Below, piece by piece: positions 48,696 through 60,201 of a stretch of 64,000 nucleotides of DNA (position 1 is the first letter of the stretch; every line of letters starts with the position of its first letter). The translations under genes and the position numbers were made by a program. Origin of the DNA: Spongilla lacustris (lineage: Eukaryota > Porifera > Demospongiae > Spongillida > Spongillidae); NCBI GenBank assembly GCA_949361645.1, contig OX442416.1, positions 17,736,993 through 17,800,992 on the forward strand, written 5' to 3'. The notes beneath the pieces were generated by a model. The model saw only the letters and a list, made by a program, of their open reading frames with translations, had not been told where the DNA came from and searched no databases.

Positions 48696-51618
48696 ACCGT
48701 GTAGAAATTAGCCCCACATTCCTCAGCCGCACATTCCTGCGGAATAATTACTTTGAGATGAATACGTTTAGCCGTACGGCTAAGCAAAACATGAATTTCA
48801 TTGTCGCGTAAAACTAAATAACTACTACCGTGTGCCAGCATACGACGCGGATAGAAGCGTAAAAACGCTTTTAACATATGCACAGTCTTGTATGCACTCT
48901 ATGACGCTACTTTCCGATACATAAACACACACACAACAACAACAACAACAACAATAATAAATCAATAAGTCAGAGTAGAGTCTGGAGCATAAAATAATGA
49001 CATGTTCAATTGCTTTGGATTGCGCAATACTGAACCGATAAAATTGGTCACAACCTGAAAGGCATTGATATATTTAAAAAAAACTAAATACACAAATTGC
49101 TACAAATGTATATACCTCTGACCATGCAAATAATGTATGACTAATAATTAGAAGTAGTACTGATAGACTGAAGCTGGATTTCTGATGCCTGTTAAAATAA
49201 CCATTACATGCATGACATACCTTATCTTGACAATGTTGATTAGGTTCTAGAATTTTTCCCACAGTTTTGGTGTTCTTCAGGTATAATGTGATCTTACACT
49301 AATGACCTCTGATATTCCTGTACATGTAGTTGGCTAGAATAATGTGTAAGGGTATATTTCATTAAAAAGTTGTACTTCATGCAGAGCTCTCAGCAGAATC
49401 GTTATCATCACCAGGTTCATTTGGGGTATTTTTATTCTTGTACATATGTATTATCACTGACAATATAACCCCAGCATCAGCAGTGCCACCACATCCGTCA
49501 TCACCACTATAATCACCTTGCTACCATTACGTACCATTATCATGAACTGAATGACGCTTTGCTGCAAATGTGACCTTCACTTGAAGTTGCAGTAAAACTT
49601 TGTGCAGACGTATTCTTAATCCCTGCAATAATCATGATAGAATGCTTGTGCTTGTCTAACAAAATCTGCATGAATAATTTATGGTGCATCATGCAGTGAT
49701 ATATGATACCATGCATCTGCTTCTTGTAGTGGGTATAGCTCATCATGTGATAATTTAGTCATGCATAGACCATTTGCATACCATTATGTCCTATGTTTGA
49801 ATTACAAGTCATGCAAATGTGCCTGCACTCCATGCAATGAATTTATAAACCCTCTATCTGGCCATGGGTATGGAGGTATGAAAATCCTCCAAATTCAGCC
49901 TTGCTGCCTATTGGATACAAATATTAAGTAGTAGTGTGCATGTGAAGGTAATCTAATATCAGTATACCTAAATAATATAACTTTTATTAACTGCTGCCAT
50001 AAAGATGTCAAAGGATGCATGTGGATTTGATTTTCCCAACAAAGCTAGTGCAGCAAGGTACAATCATTCATTACATGATGCATCTTTTGGAGGTGTCTCC
50101 CCTGTGCATGTCAGCAATGTATTTTGCAAGTGCACTAGGCTCAAAATTGTGCATTCGTCTACAGAGGTGGCTATAAAATACACACAAACACAAGTACACA
50201 AATACATGCATAATTAACAAACTTCAACCAATGTAACAAAAAATCATCATCATTATTCACATTACAAATTTATGGCAGTACATGTATAGGTAAACAAGAT
50301 ACATAACAGACAAAAAGTTCAGAGTACAACTGCATCCTCTATGACACTGAAAGGTCCTGATGAACTGTTTGATGGATCTAGATGATAATAATATACATTA
50401 AATCACATATATAAAACCATTATTTTACAACTCACTAGAACGGCATCCAGCTCAATAGGTCATACTTCATTGCTGCAGTTAAAACCCCAGCTGGACTAGT
50501 TTTCAGGATGATCCGCGTATGATATTGGATCAATAGTCGGCACAGGGACACACCTACAGACTGTACCCTGTGGGTACATAGAACACCTCTGATCTTGCCT
50601 AATGAAATGTGCTTTGCAAAATGACATCCATCTCTATAGGTCAACTTGTAAGTACTTAATAAGTTGCGGTCACACCTCCAGTTAATACAGTGTTCAATGT
50701 CTGCACATGACGTTGGGTCCCTGCATGATTGGTACACAGACACATCTACCCTGTGGGTACATGAAACAGCTCATTGCTTACATCAATGTGCTTTGCAACT
50801 CACAAGAATGACATCCATCTTCATATGCCAGAATTTGTAAGTACTTAGTAGTTGTGGTCACATGGGTCCATAGTTGATCCACTTGTTCAAAATCCGCGCG
50901 TGACGTTGGGTCCCTGGTTGGCACATAGACACACCTACCCTGTGGGTACATGAAACAGCTCAGAGCATGGCTCAAAGTGTTTTGCAACTCATAAGAATGA
51001 CATCCATCTTCATAGGTTAGAATTTAGTAGTTGTGGTCACATGGGTCCATAGTTCATCCTCTTGTTCAAAATCTGCGCGTGACGTTGGGTCCCTGGTTGG
51101 CACATAGACACACCTACCCTGTGGGTACATGAAACAGTTCAGAGCATGGCTCAATGTGCTTTGCAACTCACAAGACATCTCCATATTAGTTGTGGTCACA
51201 CCTCCAAGTGTTCACGTGACGTTGGGTCCATGATTGGCACATAGACACAGCTACCCTGTGGGTACATGAAACAGCTCAGAGCTTGCCTCAGTGTGTTTTG
51301 TAACTCACAAGAATGACATCCATCTCCATAGGTCAGCTTGTAAGTACTTATTAGTTGTGGTCACGCTCCAAGCTGGTTCAGTGTTCAGGATCCGCGCGTG
51401 ATGTTGAGTCCGTGGTTGGCACAGGTACACATCTACCCTGTGACTACATGGCACAGCTCACGATCACGGCGAAGCAACTCCATACAACACATTGCTTAGT
51501 GTTTGTTTACGTTCACGATCTATTAAGCGCGCGCTTCTGCGCCCGCCGCGTGAGGAATGTTAAACTTATTCATTTTAAAATGTGCGGCTTAGGAATGTGG
51601 GGCTAACTTCCACACGGT
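48696..51618. mobile_element. MULE-like element, 2.9 kb, perfect 9-bp target duplication
   Basis: The left end begins ACCGTGTAGAAATTAGCCCC and continues ACATTCCTCAGCCGCACATT. The right end is its inverted complement with a few changes, ending ACACGGT. Both sides are flanked by the 9-mer TCGCCAGCT (48687-48695 and 51619-51627). Long inverted repeats with a 9-bp duplication indicate the Mutator-like superfamily. No transposase or other protein was recognised inside; the right third is a tandem array. A related solo end lies at 21182-21240. Confidence 0.88.
50430..51475. repeat. Tandem repeat of ~130-185-bp units inside the MULE-like element
   Basis: About six diverged units share the blocks CAAGAATGACATCCATCT, TAAGTACTTA, TCCGCGCGTGACGTTGGGTC and ACCCTGTGGGTACATGAAAC. 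Unit length varies through internal deletions. Minus-strand frames across it repeat with the units and are not considered genes. Confidence 0.88.
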
Positions 51619-51627
51619 TCGCCAGCT

Positions 51628-52276
51628 CGCATATTATCCATCCCAAACATGACAGATATGTATATATAACGTGAGCTTCGCTAAACAGTGCCGTTTACGT
51701 GGAGTGACAAGTCGGTACCAAAATTCCGCCATTTAATTTTTGTTCATCACCTCCTCCTTCCGTTCATCACGTATAACTCGCGACAGGAACGTCGTACGAA
51801 GACGAGATTAGCTTCAAAAAGTAGCATTTGATTTCCAAACGTGCCCTTTCATACAAATACGACCTACAGTTGTTAGCTGGTGATGAAATGCCGTGAAATA
51901 ACACGAGCAGGTGCAATTCATTATCGGTGAAAATTCTCGGTTGCCTAGCAGTATGTAATATGACGTCACACACGCGTCTTAATTTACTGTTGCCAGGCTA
52001 ACGTATGCGCAGCTGCAGACACGTTTACAACAGGCGGTTCTAATTCAGGAAAGGTGACCACGCCAAAGAAAACGGCCCATTAACAAGGAGAACTCTGCAT
52101 GAGTTTAAGATATAGGTAGGCCTATCAATAAAATAAAAAAGAGGCTTATATACTCAGACTGATTTAATACCCAATACTGATACGAGGAATCTAAGCGTCC
52201 TATGCATTGCAACGAATACACTAAGCCATATATTATATTGACTGAACACTCCTGGCAGAGAAAAAAAATTAGGGAA
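51628..52276. other. Non-coding stretch
   Basis: No gene or clear repeat recognised. Confidence 0.45.
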
Positions 52277-52572
52277 ACAAGTAAATCAAAAACTTCTCTA
52301 TCGAGAAAGTGATTGGTGGGATGTAGGATTGGTGGTGCAAAAAGTAAGGAAACAAGGTACAGTATGTTAAAGTGAGGTTTGGTAGGATCCTACAACTATA
52401 ACAGTCCTACATTTGCAAATAGGCTTCTTCATTTGCAAATTCAGGACTGTGAGTTGTATGATCCTACCAAACCTCACTTTAACATACTGTTTCTTGTTTC
52501 CTTGCTTTTTGCACCACCAATCCTACATCCCACCAATCACTTTCTCGATAGAGAAGTTTTTGATTTACTTGT
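52277..52572. mobile_element. Foldback (hairpin) element, about 296 bp
   Basis: Two arms of roughly 140 bp, beginning ACAAGTAAATCAAAAACTTC on the left and ending with the reverse complement on the right, pair around a loop of about 10 bases at 52423-52435. Arms differ at few positions. No coding capacity. Likely a MITE or foldback transposon; a target duplication was not identified. Confidence 0.85.
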
Positions 52573-53066
52573 GTATATACAATTGGTGATAAAGTCTAAG
52601 GATTTCCTAGCTGAACTCTGGTTTGTCTATCGAAATTGATGATAACAGTGCACTTTTGGTGTTGTTGTCGTGCCTTGAAACATACTTGCATGCAGCACTT
52701 AAGACAGACAACCCACGAAAAGCCTGAGTATTCCTTGTGTATCCCAAAATTTAATACTCCCACACGCGCCGCTTTTGTGCGTCTTGCGGTCCACCAGAAC
52801 ATAATCGCTGTTTAGCGGTAATAATGCGAGTTATGAGAATCAATTAATCGAGATAATTAAACATGTATATTGCCATACATCGCGATTATAGGGCTAGGGG
52901 ATTACGGCCAAATACTTTAACACTGAATTATATCATAGCATGTACATGCACACACGTCATTCCTATAAATATCCAAGTACTTTGTAATTAGCTGATACAG
53001 TTGAGTACGCACTATACAGCATGACGCCGTCAGTCACGCGAAGGGCGCCGTACATCTTAGGCACAA

Positions 53067-54029
53067 CTATACAGTATCGTCGTTCGGTTCTGGGAGTGCA
53101 CCACACTTGATGTACTTGCAAATGTTTTCCAACAACTCATGGCGGATGGTTTTGTGAATGGTAGCGAACAGGAACAGGAAGCACAGAGGCTCCGGAGGTG
53201 CCAGTAATGACATCATCTGATATGCGACAATGTTGTGGGAATTGATTGCCCAAAAAAATGAAACAGTCACCGGAATCTGCATGACGAAGGCTACCAATAT
53301 GGTAGTAACGCTCATAATGATAACTGATCTAATTACGCTGTGATCGCTGTCCATTTCAATTACACTGTTTCTTACCGTGCGATGGGACATGTAGGACATC
53401 ACCATGGTGACGGTGAAGGGAATGAGGTATCCCAACACGGATGCTATTGCATAAATGGGGCCGGCATTGGCATTAATTACACAGAGAGATCCACGGATCT
53501 TTTCGCGGGGGTTGTTGCCTTGCATAATATTTTGAAGCACATTTCCCACAATAGCGATCAATACAGATAAGATTACGAGAGCAGCGAACACAGGAAGCAC
53601 TTTGCAATTGGTAACTTTCTTGCGGCCGTATTTGATGGTCAAAAACTGGACAGTGGCCATTAATCCAATAGAGTAATTATCAGTGACGTACATAAAGGCT
53701 GGTATTGTTATGAATGATACATCGCTGCAGTCTCCAAGTAACGGCAAGTCCGTGAGTAAGGACAAGCCAAACAAAACGATTGGTATAGTAAAAAGCATCA
53801 AAAATACGGTTGCCGAAGCCATCACTACAGACACTGGATCTCGTAGCGTCTTGTTGATGTACACACTGTACATGATCTGAGACCCCAGCAATACCATCAA
53901 TATGGATTCCACGAAACACAAAATCGACGAGATGATATACAAAACTCTGCTTTCACTTGTTTGATTGAAGTTTGAGCTGCAGTATTGTGTAGTGGAGCTT
54001 GCAGAATTATTTTCAGAACAGTTGTTCAT
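53067..54029 (-). CDS. Seven-helix GPCR, rhodopsin-like, single exon
   Basis: 320 residues if translation starts at the ATG at 54029. In-frame ATGs continue further up to 54203, but this start gives a normal extracellular N-terminus (MNNCSENNSASSTTQYC) with several N-glycosylation sites. Seven hydrophobic helices follow, for example VLYIISSILCFVESILMVLL, a helix ending MATVQFLTIKYGRKK at the place of the usual DRY region, and TTILVAFVMQIPVTVSFFWA. The last helix, SLLAPPEPLCFLFLFATIHK, leads into a short amphipathic helix. The canonical DRY and NPxxY residues are replaced, as in many lineage-specific invertebrate receptors. It differs from the 7.7-kb family. A second copy of its 3' end lies at 63856-64000. 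Ligand and coupling are unknown. Confidence 0.85.
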   Translation of the reverse strand: MNNCSENNSASSTTQYCSSNFNQTSESRVLYIISSILCFVESILMVLLGSQIMYSVYINKTLRDPVSVVMASATVFLMLFTIPIVLFGLSLLTDLPLLGDCSDVSFITIPAFMYVTDNYSIGLMATVQFLTIKYGRKKVTNCKVLPVFAALVILSVLIAIVGNVLQNIMQGNNPREKIRGSLCVINANAGPIYAIASVLGYLIPFTVTMVMSYMSHRTVRNSVIEMDSDHSVIRSVIIMSVTTILVAFVMQIPVTVSFFWAINSHNIVAYQMMSLLAPPEPLCFLFLFATIHKTIRHELLENICKYIKCGALPEPNDDTV

Positions 54030-54347
54030 CAGAAAGCTTCGAAAATAGCTGTATACACTATACATGTACATGCAGCTAACTAACTCTCTCTGACATAACA
54101 GCCGTATATTGCGACCAGCCATTATATATAGGTATTGCATATGGTGTAAACATGTGATGAAACCTAAGCAAGCCGCTGATATCCGCGCGAAGTTCAGCAA
54201 CATTACAACTATGCTTGGAACTACTAAAAATGTGAATTAAACACACTCCCCACGCCAATGACTTCCCTAAATTTTGACCATACTCCCCAGTCATTCAAGC
54301 ACGCCTAGGCATATATATCACTCCCCCTGATAAAAGTTACCCCCGGG

Positions 54348-55473
54348 TAGGGTGTGTAACCTCCCCTGAATAATGAAAATCGATTTTTCCGAATACTTTT
54401 AAAAAACTAATCGATTTTTCAGGTTTTTCTGGATCTGAAAATCGATTTTTCCGAATACTTGAAAAAAGAAAATCGATTTTTCCGAATAGGTTTTGACAAT
54501 TTGCCAGCCGGATACCTAGGTTATTCAGGTTTTCTGCTCAATGAGCCACCTAAATGTACACACCACACCAGATACCCTCCTACAGCTAAACCATATCACC
54601 AGATGTCCTCAGCACACAAACACACTTACCCCCATCACACCAGTGCCCTCATGAGGCACACAACCATAGCTACCCCCATCACATAACCACAGCTTCCCCC
54701 ATCACACCAGACACCCTCCTACAACTACCCATATTACACCAGATCAGTACAGCATGCATCCACAGCTACTCACATCACACCAGATGCACTCAGCACACAA
54801 CCACAGCTACCTACATAGGCCTAAATCGCTTGGCCTAACCACATACCTAGATGGGCGTGTCCTGACCTAAAATTAGCGTGGCCGCGCTGACGTCTACCTA
54901 CACATCGCACTTGATGCCAAAAGACTAGAACCACAGATGAAGTTTACGCACTACCAGCCATGCAGCCTCCATTTCACCATCACGAATTTTAAATGTACTA
55001 CTAACTAAGTCTAAGTAGTCCTAGGTCCTAAGTACGATGCGGCAATATCAGCTCAGAGTGATTGATGCAAGAAACCAGCTAGTTCGAAATGCACTAAGCG
55101 AACTAACTTTGGCTTGTAGCTGGAGCTGTCCGTCGTCATGACACGTGAAGAGGGAGATCTGCTGGCTATCTCGTCTCCACGTATATAGTAACAACAGTGA
55201 CGTTATTAACGTTACGCTTCAAATTAGAAGTCGTAGGCCTACATGTATCGTAAACGCGTATCCGGATATCGTCATAAAAAGATATTCGAATAATGGGCGA
55301 ATTGTCGATGCGGACGACGAATACCTAAGTACCTCTGAATGGAGATTCACAAACCGGTTATTTCGAATAGAACAAACCCAATAATCGATTTTTCCGAGTA
55401 TTGCTAAATTACTATTCGAACGGATAGAATATCCGAATAACCCGAATAACCTGATAACCGGTTACACACCCTA
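54348..55473. mobile_element. hAT-like non-autonomous element, 1126 bp, 8-bp target duplication
   Basis: Ends TAGGGTGTGTAACC and GGTTACACACCCTA are exact inverted complements. The octamer CCCCCGGG flanks both sides (54340-54347 and 55474-55481). Near both ends are repeats of AATCGATTTTTCCGAATA (four copies at 54378-54490, one near 55383). No transposase frame is seen. The interior at 54550-54800 has degenerate CACACCAGATACCCTCCTAC repeats. Confidence 0.88.
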
Positions 55474-56115
55474 CCCCCGGGAGTTATTATAACCTACGGC
55501 ATAATTATATGATTCAAGAGAATACACCATGTTAAACCATTATCATTATTGTAAGATATATATAACCAAAAACACAAAGTAACTAATAATGGATTATTAT
55601 GTAGCACACTATCTAACTGGTGTCTTGAAAGGACATTGGACGGGACAGCAGAGCTCAAACATTTGCCCTCACTAGGGTCAAGTTGAGTCTCCCATACAAA
55701 TTGGAGGTAGCCTGGGACCGAGTCGGATGTCGAGGTATTGTGTAGTAAGACGAGAAGCCAATCGTGCCAGGTGCTGCCTAGCTTCTGTACCCCAACACCC
55801 ATAGCTCTCCACAGCTAGTGGGACACACTTCCACATGTATGCATGTACAGTTCAACTCTAAAGCTACCTTATTTTGAATTAAGTAAACCTGGAACACGTC
55901 TTCGGGACAGGATTGCCCTCACTAATGATGTATTCAACTGCCCATAAATCTCTGTCTAGATCTTTGTCTTAGGGCAGTGCAGGGAGATCTAGAGGATGGA
56001 AGCTGCTAGTCTAGTGAAGGTGTTCTGGGATGTTATTATTATTATGCTTTTAGAAATATGGAACAGCATTTCATTACTGATAACAATCAATACAATAATG
56101 CTATACAAATATCAA
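55474..56115. other. Non-coding stretch
   Basis: No gene recognised between the hAT-like element and the first retrotransposon fragment. Confidence 0.45.
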
Positions 56116-56142
56116 GATAATAATAATAATAATAATAATACT
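56116..56142. repeat. (AAT)n tract left of retroelement fragment
   Basis: AAT microsatellite directly bordering the 5' end of the fragment at 56142-56727. Another AAT tract (56823-56842) lies past its 3' end. Confidence 0.9.
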
Positions 56143-56727
56143 CCTCACTGTCCTGACCACAGGCTGGACCCGCTTGGTCACCATGCACTGACGTGCAAAC
56201 ATGGGGGGGATGTAGTCTTACGTCATAACAGCCTCCGGGATGTTTTTGTGGAGTTTTGCCACAGGGCCTGTCTAGGAGGTCAGGTAGAAGTGGGAAGTGG
56301 TCAAGGTCATGACAGGCTTAACTCTCGTCCTGCAGATGTCTTGGTTAAAAACTGGCACCTTGGCAAACCTGCTGCATTTGACCTCACCATCACTTCTCCG
56401 CTTAATCCAACCACTTTGACGGAAGCGGGAGTGAAATGTGGGTCATCCGCTCAGGTTGCTGAGGTTAGGAAGCATGCTGCTAATGATGAGAAGTGTAAGG
56501 AGCTGGGTTGGGTATGTATTCCACTAGCTGTGGAGGCATATGGATGCTGGGGCATGGAAGCCCAGGAAACTTTTAAACGTCTGGCGGCTCGTTTAGCGAT
56601 TCAAATGGGATGCGGCAGGTCGCAGGCTACCACCACAGTGTACCAGAGGCTGAGCCTTTCGCTCGTGAGAGCTAATGCAAGGGCATTGCTCTCCCGTGCA
56701 AGGGTTCATTTGGAGGAGGGGGATTGA
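56142..56727 (+). pseudogene. Non-LTR retrotransposon fragment, C-terminal endonuclease domain
   Basis: 5'-truncated copy holding only the C-terminal part of the element protein. CPDHRLDPLGHHALTCKHGG has the CxxC/H/C-like zinc-binding layout. RHNSLRD follows, then RPADVLVKNWHLGKPAAFDL, which fits the PD-(D/E)xK layout of the restriction-like endonuclease (RLE) of site-selective non-LTR retrotransposons. That enzyme nicks target DNA to prime reverse transcription. The frame is open for the whole fragment to a TGA at 56727. It begins abruptly at the AAT tract, as expected for incomplete reverse transcription. Confidence 0.75.
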
Positions 56728-56904
56728 GATGGGAGTGTGGATTTGTAGTTATAGGTGACTTTACTATAATTAAGGTGCATTTATTCAGACCAGCATATGT
56801 ATTAATTGTGTATGCGCTTTAAATAATAATAATAATAATAAATTAGTGACAATATTAATAATAATTCTGTATGAGCATTTATTCCATTCGTGTATTGTCT
56901 TGTT

Positions 56905-56914
56905 TCATGTAAAA

Positions 56915-56947
<33 letters not shown>
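56905..56947. repeat. (AAT)n tract
   Basis: About 36 bp of AAT repeat between two retroelement fragments. Confidence 0.92.
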
Positions 56948-56949
<2 letters not shown>

Positions 56950-57429
56950 CTTGTGTGGGATGCTACATGCAGAGACACCTTGGCACCATCATATCTCTCC
57001 ACTGCTGAAAGAGGCCCAGGATTGGTAGCAGCAGAGGCTGAATCTCAAAAGAGGAAGAAGTATTCCTCTCTTGGAGCTAAATACTTCTTTGTTCCCATAG
57101 CATGTGAGTCTCTTGGTGTGTTTGGTGCTGAAACATTGTCCTTTCTTAAGGACCTTGGCCATCGTCTGCACAAAACCACTGGAGACTCACAATCCTACCA
57201 ATTCTTACTCCAGCGCCTTTCTGTGGCAATCCAGAGAGGAAATTCTACCTCCGTCTTGGGAACATTAAGTTCCTTTGATGGTTTAGATGACTTTTAGTTC
57301 TGTGTGCGAGTGATCGAGTGTGTTAGTGTGCCAGTACATTGTATATGTTAGGTTGTGTTGTTGTTAGCCATATATGTTAGTTTATATTATAAATATATGG
57401 GACAAAAAAAAAAAAAAAAAAAAAAAAAA
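56948..57429 (+). pseudogene. 3' fragment of a different retroelement, with poly-A tail
   Basis: The frame from 56953 reads WDATCRDTLAPSYLSTAERG, then KYSSLGAKYFFVPIACESLG and LLQRLSVAIQRGNSTSVLGT, to a stop at 57297. This block is common at the C-terminus of invertebrate reverse-transcriptase polyproteins but is not the RLE type of its neighbours. A poly-A of 26 at 57404-57429 marks the 3' end of an inserted RNA copy. Confidence 0.65.
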
Positions 57430-57498
57430 TCTAGAGTATGTGTTTGACATTGTGTTGTGTGTTTAAATTGTATATATTATATGTATACATGTATGTTT

Positions 57499-57530
57499 TA
57501 AATAATAATAATAATAATAATAATAATAAT
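57499..57530. repeat. (AAT)n tract
   Basis: AAT repeat bordering the 3' end of the minus-strand retroelement fragment 57554-58385. Confidence 0.92.
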
Positions 57531-57553
57531 TTCATTACATAACACAATTAAGT

Positions 57554-58385
57554 TTAATACTCAAGAAGGGGAGCACGGGCACATCTGAGGAGGATGGCTC
57601 TTGCATTCTGCCTCATCAGTGTGACAGCCAGCAGGCAGTACATTTGGCACAGTGCCTCAGTTTCACAGATTCCCACTTGCATAGCTAGCCTCTTGCTCAA
57701 TCTAGAGTAGCATTCTTTGGCTTCACATCCCCAACCACCATAGACTTCCACCACTAATGGAATACATGTCCAGCCCAACCTTGCACACATCTGATCATTC
57801 TTGGCATGCTTTTCAATCTCACCAACCTCTGCAGAGTTGCCTGAAGCCAAACTCGCTTCCAGAATCAAGTCTGTATTAAGCGGATGAATGACTTTCAGGT
57901 CAAAAGCTGCAGGGTTGGAGAGGGACCAGTTTGGCACCAGCACATCAGCTGGCCTAGAAAAGTCTATGCCTGGACCTTTCTCCAATTGAGGAGATAAGCA
58001 TGCTTTGGAGCACAGGTTGGCAACACAGTCTCTCAGCTTATTGTGCCGTGCAATGACATCCCCTCCAGAACGACATGTAAGGGCGTGGTGGCAATCTGGA
58101 TCAAGGGCACTTGAGCAGAAGGGACATTTACTGTCAGCTGAGAAGACAGGTAGACCTAGCCACCATTTTAATAGGACTTGCATCTCTTGAGGCTCCAAAG
58201 CTAAGTCATTGTGTATGCAAGGAATAGCTCTCAACCAGGCATTAGCATTACTGGCTGATACTGCTCTGAGTCTTGCTCTGGTACAGACTGTACTGTTGAT
58301 AAGAAGAGTCTGAAAGGAATTGTCTTCAATTTTGCCTGATAGATGGTGCTGTTGTGGAGGAGAGCTAGTCACTGATTCAAATGTT
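57554..58385 (-). pseudogene. Non-LTR retrotransposon fragment, RLE domain, minus strand
   Basis: An open frame of about 277 codons ending at 57554. It starts in the linker before the endonuclease (ARLRAVSASNANAWLRAIPC, LLKWWLGLPVFSADSKCPFC). It then contains CRSGGDVIARHNKLRD, RPADVLVPNW and AAFDLKVIHPLN, then GWTCIPLVVEVYGGWG. It is more diverged from the other copies than they are from each other, so it is a distinct subfamily. No reverse transcriptase part is present. Confidence 0.7.
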
Positions 58386-58412
58386 ATTAATAATAATAAT
58401 AATAATAATAAT
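58386..58412. repeat. (AAT)n tract between head-to-head retroelement fragments
   Basis: AAT repeat shared as the 5' border of a minus-strand fragment (left) and a plus-strand fragment (right). It reads AAT on the plus strand like the neighbouring tracts. Confidence 0.92.
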
Positions 58413-58436
58413 AAGAATAATGCCACCAATTTATCA

Positions 58437-59677
58437 CTCGCAAACAGTCTGAAGCCAAGAGCCTGCTCTCAAGGCTTGAGGATGTGGGCTTAATTGATCC
58501 CCAGGTTGCCCTAACCCTACTCCGTGTGTGTGGTGGCTTCTGTCGGCTTGTCCATCTTGCACGTACCACACCACCATCATTATCTCGTGCAGCCCTCCAG
58601 CTGTATGACCAAGATGTTCGCAGATGCTTCTCCTCCTGTACTGCTGTGGATACATCAGATGCTGCTTGGAGGCAGTCCATGTTAGGCCTTAGTAAGGGAG
58701 GTTTGGGTCTCCGCTCCCTATACCATCATGCACCAGCAGCTTATATAGCCTCTGTTTGCTCATCTGGGTTTGGTTCCCAGACCAATTCTCACCTCTGTTC
58801 TGCAGTTGCATATTTTAATTCAAATGTTCCCCCTGATAAGGTGCTGCAAGTCGACTCCATTCTCTCAGCTCCTTCAGTGTCCCAAAAGAAGCTTTCCAGC
58901 ATGTTGGACACCCATATGTTCAATTTGCTGTTAGAAGATTCTTCCACTGCTGACAGAGCACGATTACTTTCTGTTTCATCTGCCCATGCATCCTCTTGGC
59001 TGTCAGTAGTCCCTTCAGAGGGATTGGGTCTGCACCTTGATCCACCAGTACATCAAGTTGCTATAAAGTGGTGGCTTGGCCTAGACACATCCCAGGGGTC
59101 CCAGTGTGCACTTTGCCCTGACAATGCCCTAGACCCCCTTGGACATCATGCCATCACTTGTAAGCGGGGGGGTGATGTGGTAACACGACATAACACCCTG
59201 CGTGATGCACTGGCTGAAACGTGCCATCGGGCTCATCTCAGTGTCCAGGTGGAAGCTGGCAGTGACCTCACTGCTGACCATAGCCACACCCGCCCTGCCG
59301 ACCTTTTGTTGATCAACTGGGCTACGGGCAAGACAGCAGCATTTGATGTATCTGTGACCTCTCCGCTTAATACTCTCACCTTGTTGGAAGCAGGAGTGTC
59401 TGCAGGTTCAGCTGCCAGAGCCACTGAAGATAGAAAACATAAAGCCAATGATGCCAAGTGTGATGAACTGGGCTGGTTGTGTGTTCCCTTGGTTACTGAA
59501 ACTTATGGTGCATGGGGAAAGGAAGCCACAGAAGCTTTCTCCCAGCTGGCCTCTCGGATTGCCACCTTAACTTGCAGGCCCAAGTCAGTAGTATTAAGTG
59601 ACATTTATGGCAGGCTGAACCTTCACCTGGTGAGAGCCAACGCCACAGCCATCCTCACCAGATGTGTCCTGTCTTAA
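58437..59677 (+). pseudogene. Non-LTR retrotransposon 3' portion (RT C-terminal region and RLE), open frame
   Basis: The best preserved copy: an uninterrupted frame of more than 400 codons without a true start, so 5'-truncated. It covers the region after the reverse transcriptase palm (DPQVALTLLRVCGGFCRLVH, LSKGGLGLRSLYHHAPAAYI) and a linker (KWWLGLDTSQGSQCALCPDN). The endonuclease shows HHAITCKRGGDVVTRHNTLR, RPADLLLINW, AAFDVSVTSPLN and LGWLCVPLVTETYGAWG, ending VLSDIYGRLNLHLVRANATA and a stop at 59677. The copies on the minus strand at 61.6-63.5 kb show what the missing part looks like. Confidence 0.8.
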
Positions 59678-59721
59678 ACTATTGATATACTTCATTGTGT
59701 ATAATGTATTATTGTTGTTAT

Positions 59722-59725
<4 letters not shown>

Positions 59726-59787
<62 letters not shown>

Positions 59788-59788
59788 T
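59726..59788. repeat. (AAT)n tract at the 3' end of the open retroelement copy
   Basis: About 60 bp of AAT repeat following the 3' untranslated region. Confidence 0.93.
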
Positions 59789-59845
59789 GATTATATGATA
59801 CTACATCTAAAGATATTCACAATGCATAAATACACCCTATTATTA

Positions 59846-60085
59846 CTACTGGTCTGGTACAAAACATCTGGAGAGGATGGCTACAGCGTTGGCTCTAACT
59901 AAGCAGAGGTTCAGCCTGCCATATAGCTCAGCTAGGACCACAGCATTAGCCCTGTTGGAGTTGGTCGCAAGGCGAGAGGCCAGAAGTGCCAAAGACTCCA
60001 TTGCTTCTGTCCCCCAAGCACCATATGCCTCAACCACCATGGGGACACAAACCCACCCTAGCTCCTTGCATTTGGCATTTTATAT
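59846..60085 (-). pseudogene. Retroelement 3' fragment
   Basis: Minus-strand frame LGWVCVPMVVEAYGAWGTEA, then VLAELYGRLNLCLVRANAVA to a stop at 59846: the last 80 residues of the same element family. Confidence 0.7.
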
Positions 60086-60201
60086 TATTATCATACACAA
60101 ATACAATGATATATTTAAAAATAAAAAAAATTTTGTTTCATATTTTATTATAATAATTCTATAGGTATACACATAACATCACTAAACTACAGCTATAACA
60201 C

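Noticed and set aside
50005..50217. 70-codon frame inside the MULE-like element
   Set aside because: No recognisable domain, no splice context, and bordered by tandem repeats.
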